A DNA stretch of 50,696 bases from an uncultured bacterium (GTDB lineage Bacteria; Verrucomicrobiota; Kiritimatiellia; CAIVKH01), in the NCBI GenBank assembly GCA_937958885.1, contig CALGMT010000044.1, positions 1-50,696 on the forward strand, read 5' to 3'. Below are positions 1 through 8,338 of this stretch, in pieces (the stretch's first letter is position 1; each line of letters starts with the position of its first letter). The notes under the pieces were generated by a model. The model ran no database searches, had not been told where the DNA came from, and worked only from the letters and a program-made list of their open reading frames with translations. Made by a program: the position numbers and the translations under genes.

Positions 1-2
1 GC

Positions 3-131
3 CCGGCCGACGGCCCCGTGTTCACCACTTCGATTGCCACGAACGCTTCAGGAGCAACGATCATAGGGTATGGCGCCTCTGCCTCCCGCCCGTATAGGAA
101 CATCATGGTCTACCTGTCCCCAGACCCTTGA
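3..131 (+). CDS. possible C-terminal end of an unidentified protein (partial)
   Basis: Frame 3 is open from the left edge to a TGA at 129-131. It encodes about 42 residues rich in Ala, Gly, Ser and Thr (for example ASGATIIGYGASASRPY), a composition common at the C-terminus of secreted beta-rich proteins. The other two forward frames close sooner and look less protein-like. Family and function are not recognised, and a chance open frame cannot be excluded from so short a piece. Confidence 0.35.
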   Translation, partial: PADGPVFTTSIATNASGATIIGYGASASRPYRNIMVYLSPDP

Positions 132-145
132 TTCTCATACCGATT

Positions 146-197
146 GGAACTTTTCTCAAACCGGATTCGAAAATACACCGCCATGCCGAAAAGTTCC
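146..197. repeat. 10-bp inverted repeat beside the tRNA 3' end
   Basis: GGAACTTTTC at 146-155 is the exact reverse complement of GAAAAGTTCC at 188-197, separated by 32 nt. It lies between the end of the possible upstream gene and the 3' end of tRNA-Ala (201). It could fold as a terminator-like hairpin serving one or both sides, but there is no clear U-tract outside the stem. Confidence 0.45.
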
Positions 198-200
198 GGA

Positions 201-276
201 TGGTGGAGGGTAAGGGAGTCGAACCCTCGACCTCGTGAATGCCATTCACGCGCTCTACCAACTGAGCTAACCCCCC
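201..276 (-). tRNA. tRNA-Ala (anticodon GGC)
   Basis: The minus strand folds into a complete 76-nt cloverleaf. The acceptor strands are GGGGGGT and ACCCTCC, the D stem is GCTC/GAGC, the anticodon stem is CGTGA/TCACG around the loop ATGGCAT, and the T loop is TTCGACT. The loop gives anticodon GGC, reading GCC/GCU alanine codons. The acceptor contains the G3-U70 wobble pair, the identity element of alanine tRNA. A discriminator A and an encoded CCA end follow (203-201). It stands alone rather than in a tRNA cluster. Confidence 0.97.
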
Positions 277-296
277 GCAACGGAATCGAACAATCA

Positions 297-326
297 AATC
301 TATCGGACTCACGATCCATGTGTCAA
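297..326 (-). promoter_or_regulatory. sigma70-type promoter of tRNA-Ala
   Basis: On the minus strand a perfect -35 box TTGACA (326-321) is followed after 18 nt by TAGATT (302-297), matching four of six -10 positions. Transcription would start near 290, about 14 nt before the mature tRNA 5' end at 276. Position and strand fit a stable-RNA promoter. Confidence 0.6.
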
Positions 327-390
327 TGGCGTACGGCCAGGATTCCGTATGCGCAGTTGACGCGCATGAGGCGGCGTGCTATCGGGAGGC

Positions 391-1170
391 ATGCAATGGC
401 GATTTCATCTGATGTGGATCGGACTTGCGCTTCTCATGGCCTTTGCACCGGGTTGCGGTCTGGGATCGCTGCGCGATAAGCGCGAAGATCGCGATCCGCT
501 GCTGCGCCGCGCGAGAGAGAAAAATACGGCGAAGGATATCGAGGGCGCGGTCGAGCTGTATAAACGCGTGATCGACAAGCGCCCCACGCTCGCGCGCGCG
601 CACCTCGAACTCGCGCTGATCTACGACAACCAATTTGAAGACTATGTCCGCGCTATTTACCACTATGAGCGCTACCTCGAATTGCGTCCCGAGGCGCCGG
701 AGCGCGAGCACGTGCGCAGTCTGATCAACCATGCGCTGATTTATTTTGCGGCCTCGCTTCCGGAACAGCCGAACGAATCCGTCCGAATGATCCGCATGCT
801 GCGCGAGGAGAACGCCGCTCTCCGTGCACAGGTAACCGCGCTTTCGCAAGCGCCGTCCTCCACTGCCCCGTCTTCGCCGTCCCGCGCCCTGCCGACCGCT
901 CCGTCCCCGCAACCAGCGCCGGCGGCCGCGCCGGTCGTCGCGCCCGTTGCATCGAGGCCCTCGCCGGCCCCGCCGGCGCCGACCGTCTCGGCGGCGAACG
1001 CGGGCACGTATGTCGTCCAACCGGGCGATACGTTGTCGCGGATCGCGGGCCGTGTGTATGGCGACTCGAAGAGGTGGCAGCCGATTTATGACGCCAATCG
1101 ATCCTCGCTTCCGGGCGGACCCCAAAGTGTTCGGGTCGGGCAAACTTTGATCATTCCCAAGCAGGACTGA
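391..1170 (+). CDS. LysM-domain lipoprotein with TPR-like helices
   Basis: Predicted envelope lipoprotein of 259 residues that probably binds peptidoglycan. A short basic start and a hydrophobic stretch lead to the lipobox-like AFAPGC with Cys22. Residues ~35-110 are helical and TPR-like (AHLELALIYDN, AIYHYERYLEL), followed by a short coiled coil (LREENAALRAQVTAL) and a Pro/Ala-rich linker. A LysM domain fills ~206-257 (YVVQPGDTLSRIA ... VRVGQTLIIPK). GTG 376 and ATG 412 are alternative starts; ATG 391 sits only 1 nt from GGGAGG, so the start is uncertain. It opens the long operon that runs into the division genes, which fits a role in wall or division maintenance (inference). Nearest analogies are YbgF/CpoB-like or LysM-TPR envelope proteins. 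Confidence 0.85.
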   Translation: MQWRFHLMWIGLALLMAFAPGCGLGSLRDKREDRDPLLRRAREKNTAKDIEGAVELYKRVIDKRPTLARAHLELALIYDNQFEDYVRAIYHYERYLELRPEAPEREHVRSLINHALIYFAASLPEQPNESVRMIRMLREENAALRAQVTALSQAPSSTAPSSPSRALPTAPSPQPAPAAAPVVAPVASRPSPAPPAPTVSAANAGTYVVQPGDTLSRIAGRVYGDSKRWQPIYDANRSSLPGGPQSVRVGQTLIIPKQD

Positions 1171-1197
1171 TAACGCGCACGATGAAGGAGACCTGGC

Positions 1198-1950
1198 ATG
1201 GCCGGCACGGATTTTTTTGACGATGATCTGGTTCGCCAACGCGATAGCGCGAAACGCATCAAGATGGGCCCTGGCGATGAGCCGGTTGAGCACGTGAGCG
1301 AGTCGATGGACAGCGGCGACGTGCCGGTCCGCCCCGTCTCTGATTTCAATTTGACGCGTTTGGCCCGCCATCGCAAGGAAGTGGACACGCAATCCGCGAT
1401 GGCCGCCCAGGAACTCGAGCGCCTGCGCAAACGCCAGGAGCAGCTCGAGCAGGAAAAGCGCGAACTGGAAGATCTCCGCAAGCGACAAGACGAGTATGAG
1501 CGGGGCAAACGGGAAATCACCGAGCTGCTCAAGCGCAGTCTGGCCACGATGGAGCGAAAAGAGGTCGATGCGCAGCGGATGGTGGAACTTTTGGCGGCGT
1601 CTCGCAGTCGGTTCAAAGAGTTGCTGGCGGTTGTGGAAGAGTTGCAGGAAGAAGGCTGGCCCGAGGATCGCATTCGCGACGAACTGGCCAAGAGCTTGAG
1701 CGTGTTGGAGCAGGCTCGAATGGAGTACGGAAAGACCATGGCGAAGATCGAGGCGGTCAAGCCCGACGCGCCGATCGCGCCTGCAGGGCAGCCCGCCGTC
1801 ATCTTCGACGAACGCGGATTGGCGGGCGAGGAGGAACGCTCGTTCTCGCATTGGATGAAGATCGGCTTCGCCGTGAGCCTCCCGGTCACCGCCGCGATTC
1901 TGATCGTTGGGCTGTTGTTCTTCTTTGCCGTTGTAGCCGGATACGTTTGA
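1198..1950 (+). CDS. coiled-coil protein with C-terminal membrane anchor
   Basis: Family not recognised; 250 residues. The N-terminal ~60 residues are polar and probably disordered. Residues ~62-125 form a long charged coiled coil (RLRKRQEQLEQEKRELEDL), and ~130-190 are a further helical region (FKELLAVVEELQEEGWPE). One hydrophobic helix near 223-248 (TAAILIVGLLFFFAVVAGY) ends the protein, so it is probably a tail-anchored inner-membrane protein facing the cytoplasm. The start ATG is preceded by GAAGGAG. It is 27 nt downstream of the LysM lipoprotein and 4 nt upstream of a second, smaller protein of the same design, which suggests a membrane-bound partner pair linked to wall synthesis or division (inference). 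Confidence 0.85.
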   Translation: MAGTDFFDDDLVRQRDSAKRIKMGPGDEPVEHVSESMDSGDVPVRPVSDFNLTRLARHRKEVDTQSAMAAQELERLRKRQEQLEQEKRELEDLRKRQDEYERGKREITELLKRSLATMERKEVDAQRMVELLAASRSRFKELLAVVEELQEEGWPEDRIRDELAKSLSVLEQARMEYGKTMAKIEAVKPDAPIAPAGQPAVIFDERGLAGEEERSFSHWMKIGFAVSLPVTAAILIVGLLFFFAVVAGYV

Positions 1951-1954
1951 GTTC

Positions 1955-2341
1955 ATGCCCACTCGTGAACGAGAGAGCGCGCTGGCGCGCCGTCTGCGCG
2001 AGCTGGAGGAGGAAGAGCGCCGCCTTCGCCAGAATATGAAGAATGTCAGTCGGCAGCTTCGCCGTTTGGAGCGCGGCGCGTCGGAGCCTTTTGATTCGCG
2101 CGTTCCTGCGGAGACGCGCGCGCCCGCGCAGGATCCCATGCCGAGGCCGCAGGAGGCGGCGCCCTCCGGACGCCGCGCAGAGCCGTCTGAGGATAAGCGG
2201 TTTGCCAATTATTTTGCCAGCGGCAGTTTCGTGAAGACGCGTCCGCTGGGACGCGAGCGGCGCGTTCAGCGCAATAAAGCGATTTTCCTGCTTATCTTCG
2301 TTCTGCTGATGGGCTATCTCGTTTATCACTTGATCTTCTAG
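1955..2341 (+). CDS. small coiled-coil protein with C-terminal membrane anchor
   Basis: Family not recognised; 128 residues. The first ~45 residues form a charged coiled coil (LARRLRELEEEERRLRQNM). A Pro/Ala/Arg-rich variable middle follows, then a conserved-looking block (KRFANYFASGSF) and a single C-terminal hydrophobic helix (AIFLLIFVLLMGYLVYHLIF). The layout mirrors the preceding gene: coiled coil, linker, tail anchor. Only 4 nt separate its start from the upstream stop, and 2 nt separate its stop from ogt, so it is translated within the same transcript. A structural or scaffold role at the inner membrane is the most that can be inferred. Confidence 0.82.
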   Translation: MPTRERESALARRLRELEEEERRLRQNMKNVSRQLRRLERGASEPFDSRVPAETRAPAQDPMPRPQEAAPSGRRAEPSEDKRFANYFASGSFVKTRPLGRERRVQRNKAIFLLIFVLLMGYLVYHLIF

Positions 2342-2343
2342 CG

Positions 2344-2856
2344 GTGAGCATCGCATCCGTCAGCCGACTCACGTTGCGCACCTCGTGGGGTCCCATTGTT
2401 GTCACTGTGCGCAACGCGGCGGTGGTCGCGTGCGAACTGCCGTTCCGGGGCGCGGACTCGGCGTCGCCGCCGCGGCTCGCCGGCGCGTCCTTGCGCGTCG
2501 CGCATGACAGGGATCGTCCGACCTTGCGCGCAGCGGAACGTTTTATTCGCGCCGTTTTGCGCGGAAAGCCGTCCGCGCCGCCGGCACTGGCTCAGCCGAA
2601 GGCCGGATCGTTCACAGCGGCCTGTTGGCGGCAGATGCGCCGAATACGTCCGGGCGCTGGTGTGAGCTATGGCGAGTTGGCGCGGCGAGCCGGACGCCCG
2701 CGCGCCGCGCGCGCGGCGGGCCGAGCCTGCGCGACGAATCCGCTTCCGTTGTTCGTGCCTTGCCATCGGGTGACGGCGTCGAACGGCCGGATGGGCGGCT
2801 TCTCCGCGGGCCCGGGATGGAAGGCCTACTTGCTCAAGGTGGAGTCGCGCCCATGA
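2344..2856 (+). CDS. ogt: methylated-DNA--protein-cysteine methyltransferase
   Basis: Suicide repair enzyme that moves the methyl group from O6-methylguanine (and O4-methylthymine) in DNA to its own cysteine. The active-site motif PCHRV is present with Cys140. It is followed by GRMGGFSAG, matching the family's substrate loop, and preceded by VSYGELARRAGRP of the helix-turn-helix. The 170-residue length is normal for Ogt. The N-terminal domain is degenerate, as usual in this family. It starts with GTG 2 nt after the previous stop, and its TGA overlaps the murG ATG in an ATGA. Its position between envelope genes and the dcw cluster is unusual; co-transcription is likely but a functional link is not evident. 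Confidence 0.93.
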   Translation: MSIASVSRLTLRTSWGPIVVTVRNAAVVACELPFRGADSASPPRLAGASLRVAHDRDRPTLRAAERFIRAVLRGKPSAPPALAQPKAGSFTAACWRQMRRIRPGAGVSYGELARRAGRPRAARAAGRACATNPLPLFVPCHRVTASNGRMGGFSAGPGWKAYLLKVESRP

Positions 2857-3932
2857 ACATCGGCGTGGCGTGCGGGGGCACGGGCGGGCATATCTTTCCA
2901 GGGTTGGCGACGGCCGAGGAATTGGTCGCGCGAGGGCACCGGGTGACGCTGTGGCTGGCGGGAAAGGGCACGGAATCCGCCGCGCTTTCCTCATGGTCCG
3001 GGCCGAAGATACGGCTCGCCGCGACGGGATTCGGTTCGCGCGTCACCTTGCGGGCGCTGGGCGCCGCGTGGTCGCTGTGGAAGGCAGGATCGGAGGGGCG
3101 CCGGCTAATGCGCGAGGAACCGCCGGCTGTTTTGCTTGCGATGGGAAGCTACGCGTCTGTCGGCCCTGTTCTGGCCGCCTTGCGCCTCCGGGTGCCTGTC
3201 GTGTTGCACGAAGCCAATGTGGTGCCGGGGCGCGCCATTCGACTCTTCGCGCGAAAAGCGCGAGCCGTGGCCATTTCATTCGAAGGGACTTCTTACTATT
3301 TGCGCGCGGCTCGCATGGTGCAGACGGGCATGCCGATTCGACGCGAGCTGGTGGAGGCGTCCGCCTCCATGCCGGAGCGCGTCTTTCGCGCCGATGCCGC
3401 GACGGTGCTGGTGATGGGCGGCAGCGCGGGCGCGCAGCGGTTGAATCGCGAAGCGCCGCCCGCATTGATCGAGGCCTCGCGCGCGATACCTGGATTGCGC
3501 ATCATTCATCTGACGGGGCGAGGCCATGAGGACGCGGTGTCTGCCGTATATCGAGAAGCCGGCTTGGCCGCCGACGTCCGCCCTTTCACACAGGATATGG
3601 CGGATATTTACGCGCGGGCCGATTTCGCAATCTGCCGATCCGGCGCCGCCACGTGTGCGGAACTATCCGTGTTCGGAGTGCCGAGCCTGCTGACGCCGTA
3701 TCCGCATGCGATCGCCAATCATCAGTGGGCGAATGCATCGGCGATGGAAAAATGCGGCGCGGCGGATGTGGTGGCCGATTCCGATTTGAGCGCCGGGTGG
3801 CTGCTGGAGTATCTGCTCGCCCGCCTGCGCGATCCCGCCAAGCGCGAGCAGATGAGCCGCGCCGCGCGCGGGCGGGCGCAGCATCGGGCCGCCCAATTGC
3901 TGGCCGATCTCGTGGAGCGATCCGCCGCGTGA
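2853..3932 (+). CDS. murG: UDP-GlcNAc:lipid I N-acetylglucosaminyltransferase MurG
   Basis: Peripheral inner-membrane GT28 enzyme that adds GlcNAc to lipid I to form lipid II, the last cytoplasmic step of peptidoglycan precursor synthesis. The N-terminal glycine-rich loop GGTGGHIFPG, the central GGSAGAQRLN, and the C-terminal CRSGAATCAEL and PYPHAIANHQWANA are all present, as needed for lipid and UDP-GlcNAc binding. Length is 359 residues, normal for MurG. The ATG at 2853 overlaps the ogt stop (ATGA). The frame is open further upstream, but that extension overlaps ogt and lacks similarity. Its stop overlaps the murC start, so the genes are translationally coupled. Confidence 0.97.
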   Translation: MNIGVACGGTGGHIFPGLATAEELVARGHRVTLWLAGKGTESAALSSWSGPKIRLAATGFGSRVTLRALGAAWSLWKAGSEGRRLMREEPPAVLLAMGSYASVGPVLAALRLRVPVVLHEANVVPGRAIRLFARKARAVAISFEGTSYYLRAARMVQTGMPIRRELVEASASMPERVFRADAATVLVMGGSAGAQRLNREAPPALIEASRAIPGLRIIHLTGRGHEDAVSAVYREAGLAADVRPFTQDMADIYARADFAICRSGAATCAELSVFGVPSLLTPYPHAIANHQWANASAMEKCGAADVVADSDLSAGWLLEYLLARLRDPAKREQMSRAARGRAQHRAAQLLADLVERSAA

Positions 3933-5344
3933 ATCCGCCGGGATGGAGCCGTCTCGAGCCCGCCTATCGCGAGGCGTGCCGCGTGCTCAACGAACCGCCG
4001 GGGCTCGTGCATATGCTGGGTATCGGCGGGGTCGGCATGGCCGCGCTTGCAATCCTGCTGCGCGGGCGCGGTTACACGGTCACAGGCTGCGACACGCATC
4101 GAAGCCGCGTGACGGCGCGTCTGGAGTCAATGGGCATTCCCGTGTCGTTCGGACACGACCCCGACCACCTCACCGGACGGGAACGGTTTATGGTGCGCAG
4201 TCCGGCAGTCCGCGAAACAGAACCTGAATGGCGCGCCGCTGCGGCATCCGGCGCGCCTGTATTTTCGCGCGGTGTCGTGTTGCCGGCGCTCGCGCGAGAC
4301 CGGACCAGCATCGCGATCGCCGGCAGCCACGGCAAGACGACCACGACGGCCATGCTCGCGCACATCCTGCGCGTGGCGGGCCATCCGGTGAGTTTCGCAA
4401 TAGGCGGTGAAGTGGATAGTGAGGGGACCGTGGCGGAGGCGCAGTCGGGTGGCACGCTGGTTCTCGAAGCTGACGAGAGCGACGGGACGCTTGCGCTGTA
4501 TGAACCCGCACATGCGGTGCTCACGAATATCGAGTGGGATCATGTCGATTTTTTCCCGGACACGGATGCGCTTGAGGCGTGCTTCCGCCGGTTTGTCGCG
4601 CGCACGCGCGGCGAGGTCTGGTTCTGCGGCGACGATCCGGGCGCGCGGCGTGTTGTCGAGAAAAGACCGAACGCATACGCGTTTGGCTTCGGTTCGACAT
4701 GTGATTTGCGCGCGATCGAGGTTTCCGAGAAAGGTCTGGAAATTCGAGCGGCGATCTATTGGACTGGAGAGCCTATCGGCGATCTGTGGCTGCCAGTTCC
4801 GGGCAGAACGAACCTGCTCGACGCGCTGGCGGCGGCAGGTGCGGCTCGCGCGGTCGGTGTGGGATGGGGGGAGTCGCTGGCCGCCCTGCGTTCATTCAGG
4901 CCCGTTCGTCGGCGCTTCGAAATCGCCCTGAATGCGCCGCATGCCGCCGTGATTTCCGATTATGCCCATCATCCGACTGAAATCCGCGCCCTGCTGGCGC
5001 AAGCGCGCGCGTTTGACGCCCGCCGGCTGGTGGCGGTGTTTCAGCCGCACCGCTTTTCGCGTACCGCGGCGCTGGGACCCGACTTCGCGTCCGCGTTCGA
5101 TGGGGTCGATCGCCTCATCCTCGCCCCTGTTTACGCAGCGTCTGAATCGCCCGTGGAAGGGGGCACGCATATCGATCTGGCCGAATGTTTCCGGCAGCAA
5201 GGCCGCCCGATCGAGACAGCGCAATCGCTGCTTGAAGCGTGGGAGACGATTCGAGACAACTGGCGCGCCGGAGACGTATTGCTCGTGATCGGCGCAGGCG
5301 ATGTCGAGGTGATAGCCGCGTGGGCGGCGGAGGCGTTCGGATAG
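3929..5344 (+). CDS. murC: UDP-N-acetylmuramate--L-alanine ligase MurC
   Basis: Cytoplasmic ATP-dependent ligase that adds the first amino acid, L-Ala, to UDP-MurNAc. Visible Mur-ligase landmarks are MLGIGGVGMAALA near the N-terminus, the P-loop GSHGKTTTTAML, LVLEADESDGT, NIEWDHVDFF, SDYAHHPTEI and FQPHRFSRT. GTG at 3929 is chosen because it overlaps the murG TGA (GTGA) and leaves a 471-residue protein of typical length; the longer open frame upstream lies inside murG. The Mur-ligase ADESD and HHPTEI motifs distinguish it from MurD-F. No murB follows, unlike many dcw clusters; ddl comes next with no gap. Confidence 0.97.
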   Translation: MNPPGWSRLEPAYREACRVLNEPPGLVHMLGIGGVGMAALAILLRGRGYTVTGCDTHRSRVTARLESMGIPVSFGHDPDHLTGRERFMVRSPAVRETEPEWRAAAASGAPVFSRGVVLPALARDRTSIAIAGSHGKTTTTAMLAHILRVAGHPVSFAIGGEVDSEGTVAEAQSGGTLVLEADESDGTLALYEPAHAVLTNIEWDHVDFFPDTDALEACFRRFVARTRGEVWFCGDDPGARRVVEKRPNAYAFGFGSTCDLRAIEVSEKGLEIRAAIYWTGEPIGDLWLPVPGRTNLLDALAAAGAARAVGVGWGESLAALRSFRPVRRRFEIALNAPHAAVISDYAHHPTEIRALLAQARAFDARRLVAVFQPHRFSRTAALGPDFASAFDGVDRLILAPVYAASESPVEGGTHIDLAECFRQQGRPIETAQSLLEAWETIRDNWRAGDVLLVIGAGDVEVIAAWAAEAFG

Positions 5345-6235
5345 ATGAGTGGGCGATTCAAGCGAGTGGCCGTTCTGAAGGGCGGCCCTTCAGCGGAGCG
5401 CGAGGTTTCTCTCGCATCCGGCGCGGCGGTAGCCGGTGCGCTGCGCGAGCGCGGGTATGACGTCACCGAAGTGGACGTCGCCGATACGGCAGTGAAGCTG
5501 CCCGCGGACGTGGAGGCGGTGTTTATCGCGTTGCACGGCACCTTTGGTGAAGACGGAGGGGTTCAGGCCATTTTGGAGGCGCGCGGGATTCCGTTCACCG
5601 GCTCCGGTTCGGCGGCGAGCCGCGCGGCGTTCGACAAGACGGCGAGCAAACGGGTGTTCGAGAAATTCGGCATCGCGACCGCGCGGTACGAGGTGCTGGC
5701 GCGCGGACAGCGTCGCACGCTCCGGCTGCCGGTCGTTGTCAAGCCGCCACGACAGGGATCGAGCATCGGCTTGTCAAAGGTGTTCGAGGAGGAGCAGTGG
5801 GCGCCTGCGGTGGAAGCGGCGCTGGCCCACGACCGCGAGGTCCTTGTCGAGGCGTTTATACCCGGCGCGGAGCTGACCGTCGGGATCGTCGGCGATCAGG
5901 TGTTGCCCGTCGTCGAGATACGCGCGCCGGACGGCTACTATGACTACAAGGCCAAATACACAAAAGGCCTGACCGAGTATCTCGTGCCCGCGCCGCTGGC
6001 GGCGGAAGAGACACGCCGGTGCCAGGAGCTCGCATGGCGGACATTTACCGCACTGGGCTGTCGGGGGATGGGGCGCGTGGACATCCGAATGACGCCGGAG
6101 GGGCATGCGTATGTGCTGGAGATGAACACCATTCCCGGTTTTACGGAAACGAGTTTGCTTCCGAAAGCCGCGCGCGCGGCGGGTCTTGAGTTTCCCGCGT
6201 TGTGTGACAAGATTCTCAATCTCGCCGCCTGTTGA
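5345..6235 (+). CDS. ddl: D-alanine--D-alanine ligase
   Basis: ATP-grasp enzyme making the D-Ala-D-Ala dipeptide that MurF attaches to the muropeptide stem. Motifs seen are KGGPSAEREVSLASG at the start, ALHGTFGEDGGVQA, VVKPPRQGSSIGL for ATP binding, and EMNTIPGFTETSLLPK with the Mg-binding acidic and Asn residues near the C-terminus. Length is 296 residues, near the usual ~305. The ATG directly follows the murC TAG with no spacer, so translation is coupled. A GAGGAGG ribosome-binding site at its very end serves ftsQ. Confidence 0.96.
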   Translation: MSGRFKRVAVLKGGPSAEREVSLASGAAVAGALRERGYDVTEVDVADTAVKLPADVEAVFIALHGTFGEDGGVQAILEARGIPFTGSGSAASRAAFDKTASKRVFEKFGIATARYEVLARGQRRTLRLPVVVKPPRQGSSIGLSKVFEEEQWAPAVEAALAHDREVLVEAFIPGAELTVGIVGDQVLPVVEIRAPDGYYDYKAKYTKGLTEYLVPAPLAAEETRRCQELAWRTFTALGCRGMGRVDIRMTPEGHAYVLEMNTIPGFTETSLLPKAARAAGLEFPALCDKILNLAAC

Positions 6236-6245
6236 GGAGGATCGG

Positions 6246-7127
6246 ATGGGGTTGTTTCGCAAGAATCATGATCGACTGTCGAATCATCGAAAGAACCGCG
6301 CACGCGGTTCCAGCCTGATGGTCAGCGCGCGCGCATCGTCCGGCAAGGGGCGCGACCGCATGCACAAGATCGGCGCGCTGATCCTGCTCGCCGTTGCGGC
6401 GGCCGGCGCCGTGTGGGCCGCGAAATCCGGCATTTCACGCGCGGGCGACCGCTTGTTCGCGCAGAACGAAAAGTTCACCATTCGCGAAATCGAGGTGACG
6501 ACCACGGGTACGCTGCCGATTTCGAATTTGCGCGAATATGCCGGCGTCACCGAGGGCCAGAATCTCTTTGCGATCGATATCGAACAGATTGTGCGGAACA
6601 TCGAGCGCACCCCGCGCGTGCGCGCTGCCGAGGTGCGGCGCGTGCTGCCGGATCGCTTGACGATCCGCGTGCAAGAGCGCACCGCGCTGGCGCGCATCGC
6701 GGAGGGCGCCACAGGCCTCCCGATGGCGGTCGATCGCGATGGATTTGTGCTCGGGCCGAGCGTCGGGCGCGGTCTGCCGATCATCTCCGGGCTGGCCGAG
6801 AGCGGTCTGGCGCCCGGCAGCGTGATTCGCGACGCGAAAACACTCGACGCGCTGCAGGCGCTCGACGTGTGCGAACAGACCAAACTCGGCGCGTTGCTTC
6901 GCATTCAAGCCATTCAAGTCAAGCATCCGGAATATCTCGACCTGGCCCTGGCATCCGGCGCGCGCGTGGACCTCGGCCGCGACCGTTTGGCCTGGCGTCT
7001 GGAAAAACTCGCGGATTTGATTATGACGCATCGCGAGCTCGGGATGGACATCGAATACGCGGATCTCACGGTCGATCGCAATTTTCCCGTGCGGACCCGG
7101 CCCGCGGCGGAGGCGCGCGCGCGCTGA
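6246..7127 (+). CDS. ftsQ: cell division protein FtsQ (POTRA domain)
   Basis: Bitopic divisome protein linking early and late division proteins in the periplasm. The 293-residue product has a basic cytoplasmic N-terminus (~1-38), one membrane helix near 41-60 (IGALILLAVAAAGAVWAA), and a POTRA domain from ~77 (FTIREIEVTTTGTLPISNL ... GQNLFAIDIEQI). FtsQ-type residues follow (RVRAAEVRRVLPDRLTIRV). The start at 6246 follows GAGGAGG with 5-nt spacing; the open frame upstream lies in ddl. Its location between ddl and ftsA is the classic dcw order. Confidence 0.93.
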   Translation: MGLFRKNHDRLSNHRKNRARGSSLMVSARASSGKGRDRMHKIGALILLAVAAAGAVWAAKSGISRAGDRLFAQNEKFTIREIEVTTTGTLPISNLREYAGVTEGQNLFAIDIEQIVRNIERTPRVRAAEVRRVLPDRLTIRVQERTALARIAEGATGLPMAVDRDGFVLGPSVGRGLPIISGLAESGLAPGSVIRDAKTLDALQALDVCEQTKLGALLRIQAIQVKHPEYLDLALASGARVDLGRDRLAWRLEKLADLIMTHRELGMDIEYADLTVDRNFPVRTRPAAEARAR

Positions 7128-7129
7128 CC

Positions 7130-8338
7130 ATGCCGTTGCGCGAACAACCCATCGTGGTGGCCCTTGAATTGGGCACGACGAAGACGCGCGCGCTCGTGGG
7201 CGAGGCGCGCGAGGATCAGCATTTGATGATCCTCGGACTCGGCGAATGCGCGTCGCGCGGCGTGCGCAAGAGCGAGATCATCGACTTCGACGCCGCGCTC
7301 GAGAGCGCGCGCGAGGCGCTCGCGCAGGCCGAGGCGAATGCCGATGTCGCCATCAAGCAGGTCTGTCTGCTCGCGTCCGGCGCGAATATCCGCTCGCTCG
7401 TCAACCGGGGCAGCATTCCGCTGGTGGACGCGGGGGAAATCACGCGCGACGATATCGAGCACGCCATGAGCATTGCGCGCGCGGTCAACTTGCAGGGCGA
7501 CTATGAAATCCTGCATTCGATCTGCCAGCACTTCGAAGTGGATGACCAAAAGGGCATCGTGAATCCCGAGGGACTCGAAGGCAGCAAGTTGGCGGTGGAC
7601 ATGCTGATTTTGCACGCTTCTCGCACATGGCTTCGCAATCTCATCAAGGTCGCGAAGAGCGCAGGCGTGGATGTCCAGGACGTCGCGGCCTCCGGCCTGT
7701 GCGCCGCGCTGGCCGTGCTGTCGCAGGAGGACAAAACTCAGGGCGCGGCCGTCATTGACATCGGCGGCGGCAGCACGAATTTCGTCGCCTATGCCGGCCA
7801 GGCTATTGCCGCCGCGGGGGCAATCGCCGTGGGCGGGGACCACGTGACCAACGATCTCGCGCGCGGGTTGAAAATCACCCTCGCGCAAGCCGAGCATCTG
7901 AAGGAGGAGTACGGCAGCGCGATTATTGACCTGACGCAACGCGGCCAGCATGTCGAATTGACTCGCGAGTCTTCGGGGCGCGGGCGCTACGTACGCCTCG
8001 GCGATTTGCAAACCATTACGCACGCGCGGATGGACGAGATATTGACGCTCGTTCGCAACGAGCTCGAGCGCCGCGACCTGCTTCCGTATCTCGGACGCGG
8101 CATCATGTTGACGGGCGGGTGCGCGTATTTGAAGAACATCGTCGAACTGGCCGAGAAGGTGTTCAACCTGCCGTGTCAGCTCGGACGCCCGAAGGACATC
8201 AGCGGACTTGCGATCGCCACCGAGGGGCCGGAATACGCGACCACGATCGGTTTGCTGCGCTACGCGCTGCGCACGGCGCGGCAAGGGCGGCGGGGCTGGC
8301 TGAAGAGCATGATCGAAAATCTGTGGGGGACCCGCTGA
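7130..8338 (+). CDS. ftsA: cell division protein FtsA
   Basis: Actin-like ATPase that tethers FtsZ filaments to the inner membrane. The 402-residue protein has phosphate-1 ALELGTTKTRALVGE at the N-terminus, phosphate-2 AAVIDIGGGSTNFV near the middle, and the adenosine motif IMLTGGCAYLKNI followed by PCQLGRP. The last residues (RRGWLKSMIENLWGTR) form a basic amphipathic helix, as expected of the FtsA membrane-targeting sequence. ATG 7130 lies 2 nt after the ftsQ stop; the frame is open upstream but only through ftsQ. Its TGA overlaps the ftsZ ATG. Given the unusual FtsZ next door, the FtsA-FtsZ interface may have co-evolved (inference). Confidence 0.96.
   Translation: MPLREQPIVVALELGTTKTRALVGEAREDQHLMILGLGECASRGVRKSEIIDFDAALESAREALAQAEANADVAIKQVCLLASGANIRSLVNRGSIPLVDAGEITRDDIEHAMSIARAVNLQGDYEILHSICQHFEVDDQKGIVNPEGLEGSKLAVDMLILHASRTWLRNLIKVAKSAGVDVQDVAASGLCAALAVLSQEDKTQGAAVIDIGGGSTNFVAYAGQAIAAAGAIAVGGDHVTNDLARGLKITLAQAEHLKEEYGSAIIDLTQRGQHVELTRESSGRGRYVRLGDLQTITHARMDEILTLVRNELERRDLLPYLGRGIMLTGGCAYLKNIVELAEKVFNLPCQLGRPKDISGLAIATEGPEYATTIGLLRYALRTARQGRRGWLKSMIENLWGTR

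Noticed and set aside
397-479. Start ATG 397 for the first operon gene, well spaced from GGGAGG
   Set aside because: It is out of frame with the LysM/TPR protein and its frame stops at 479.
379-2208. 609-codon open frame on the minus strand
   Set aside because: It is antisense to the LysM and coiled-coil genes, has low-complexity Arg/Ser-rich content and no recognisable domain; long shadow frames are expected in G+C-rich DNA.
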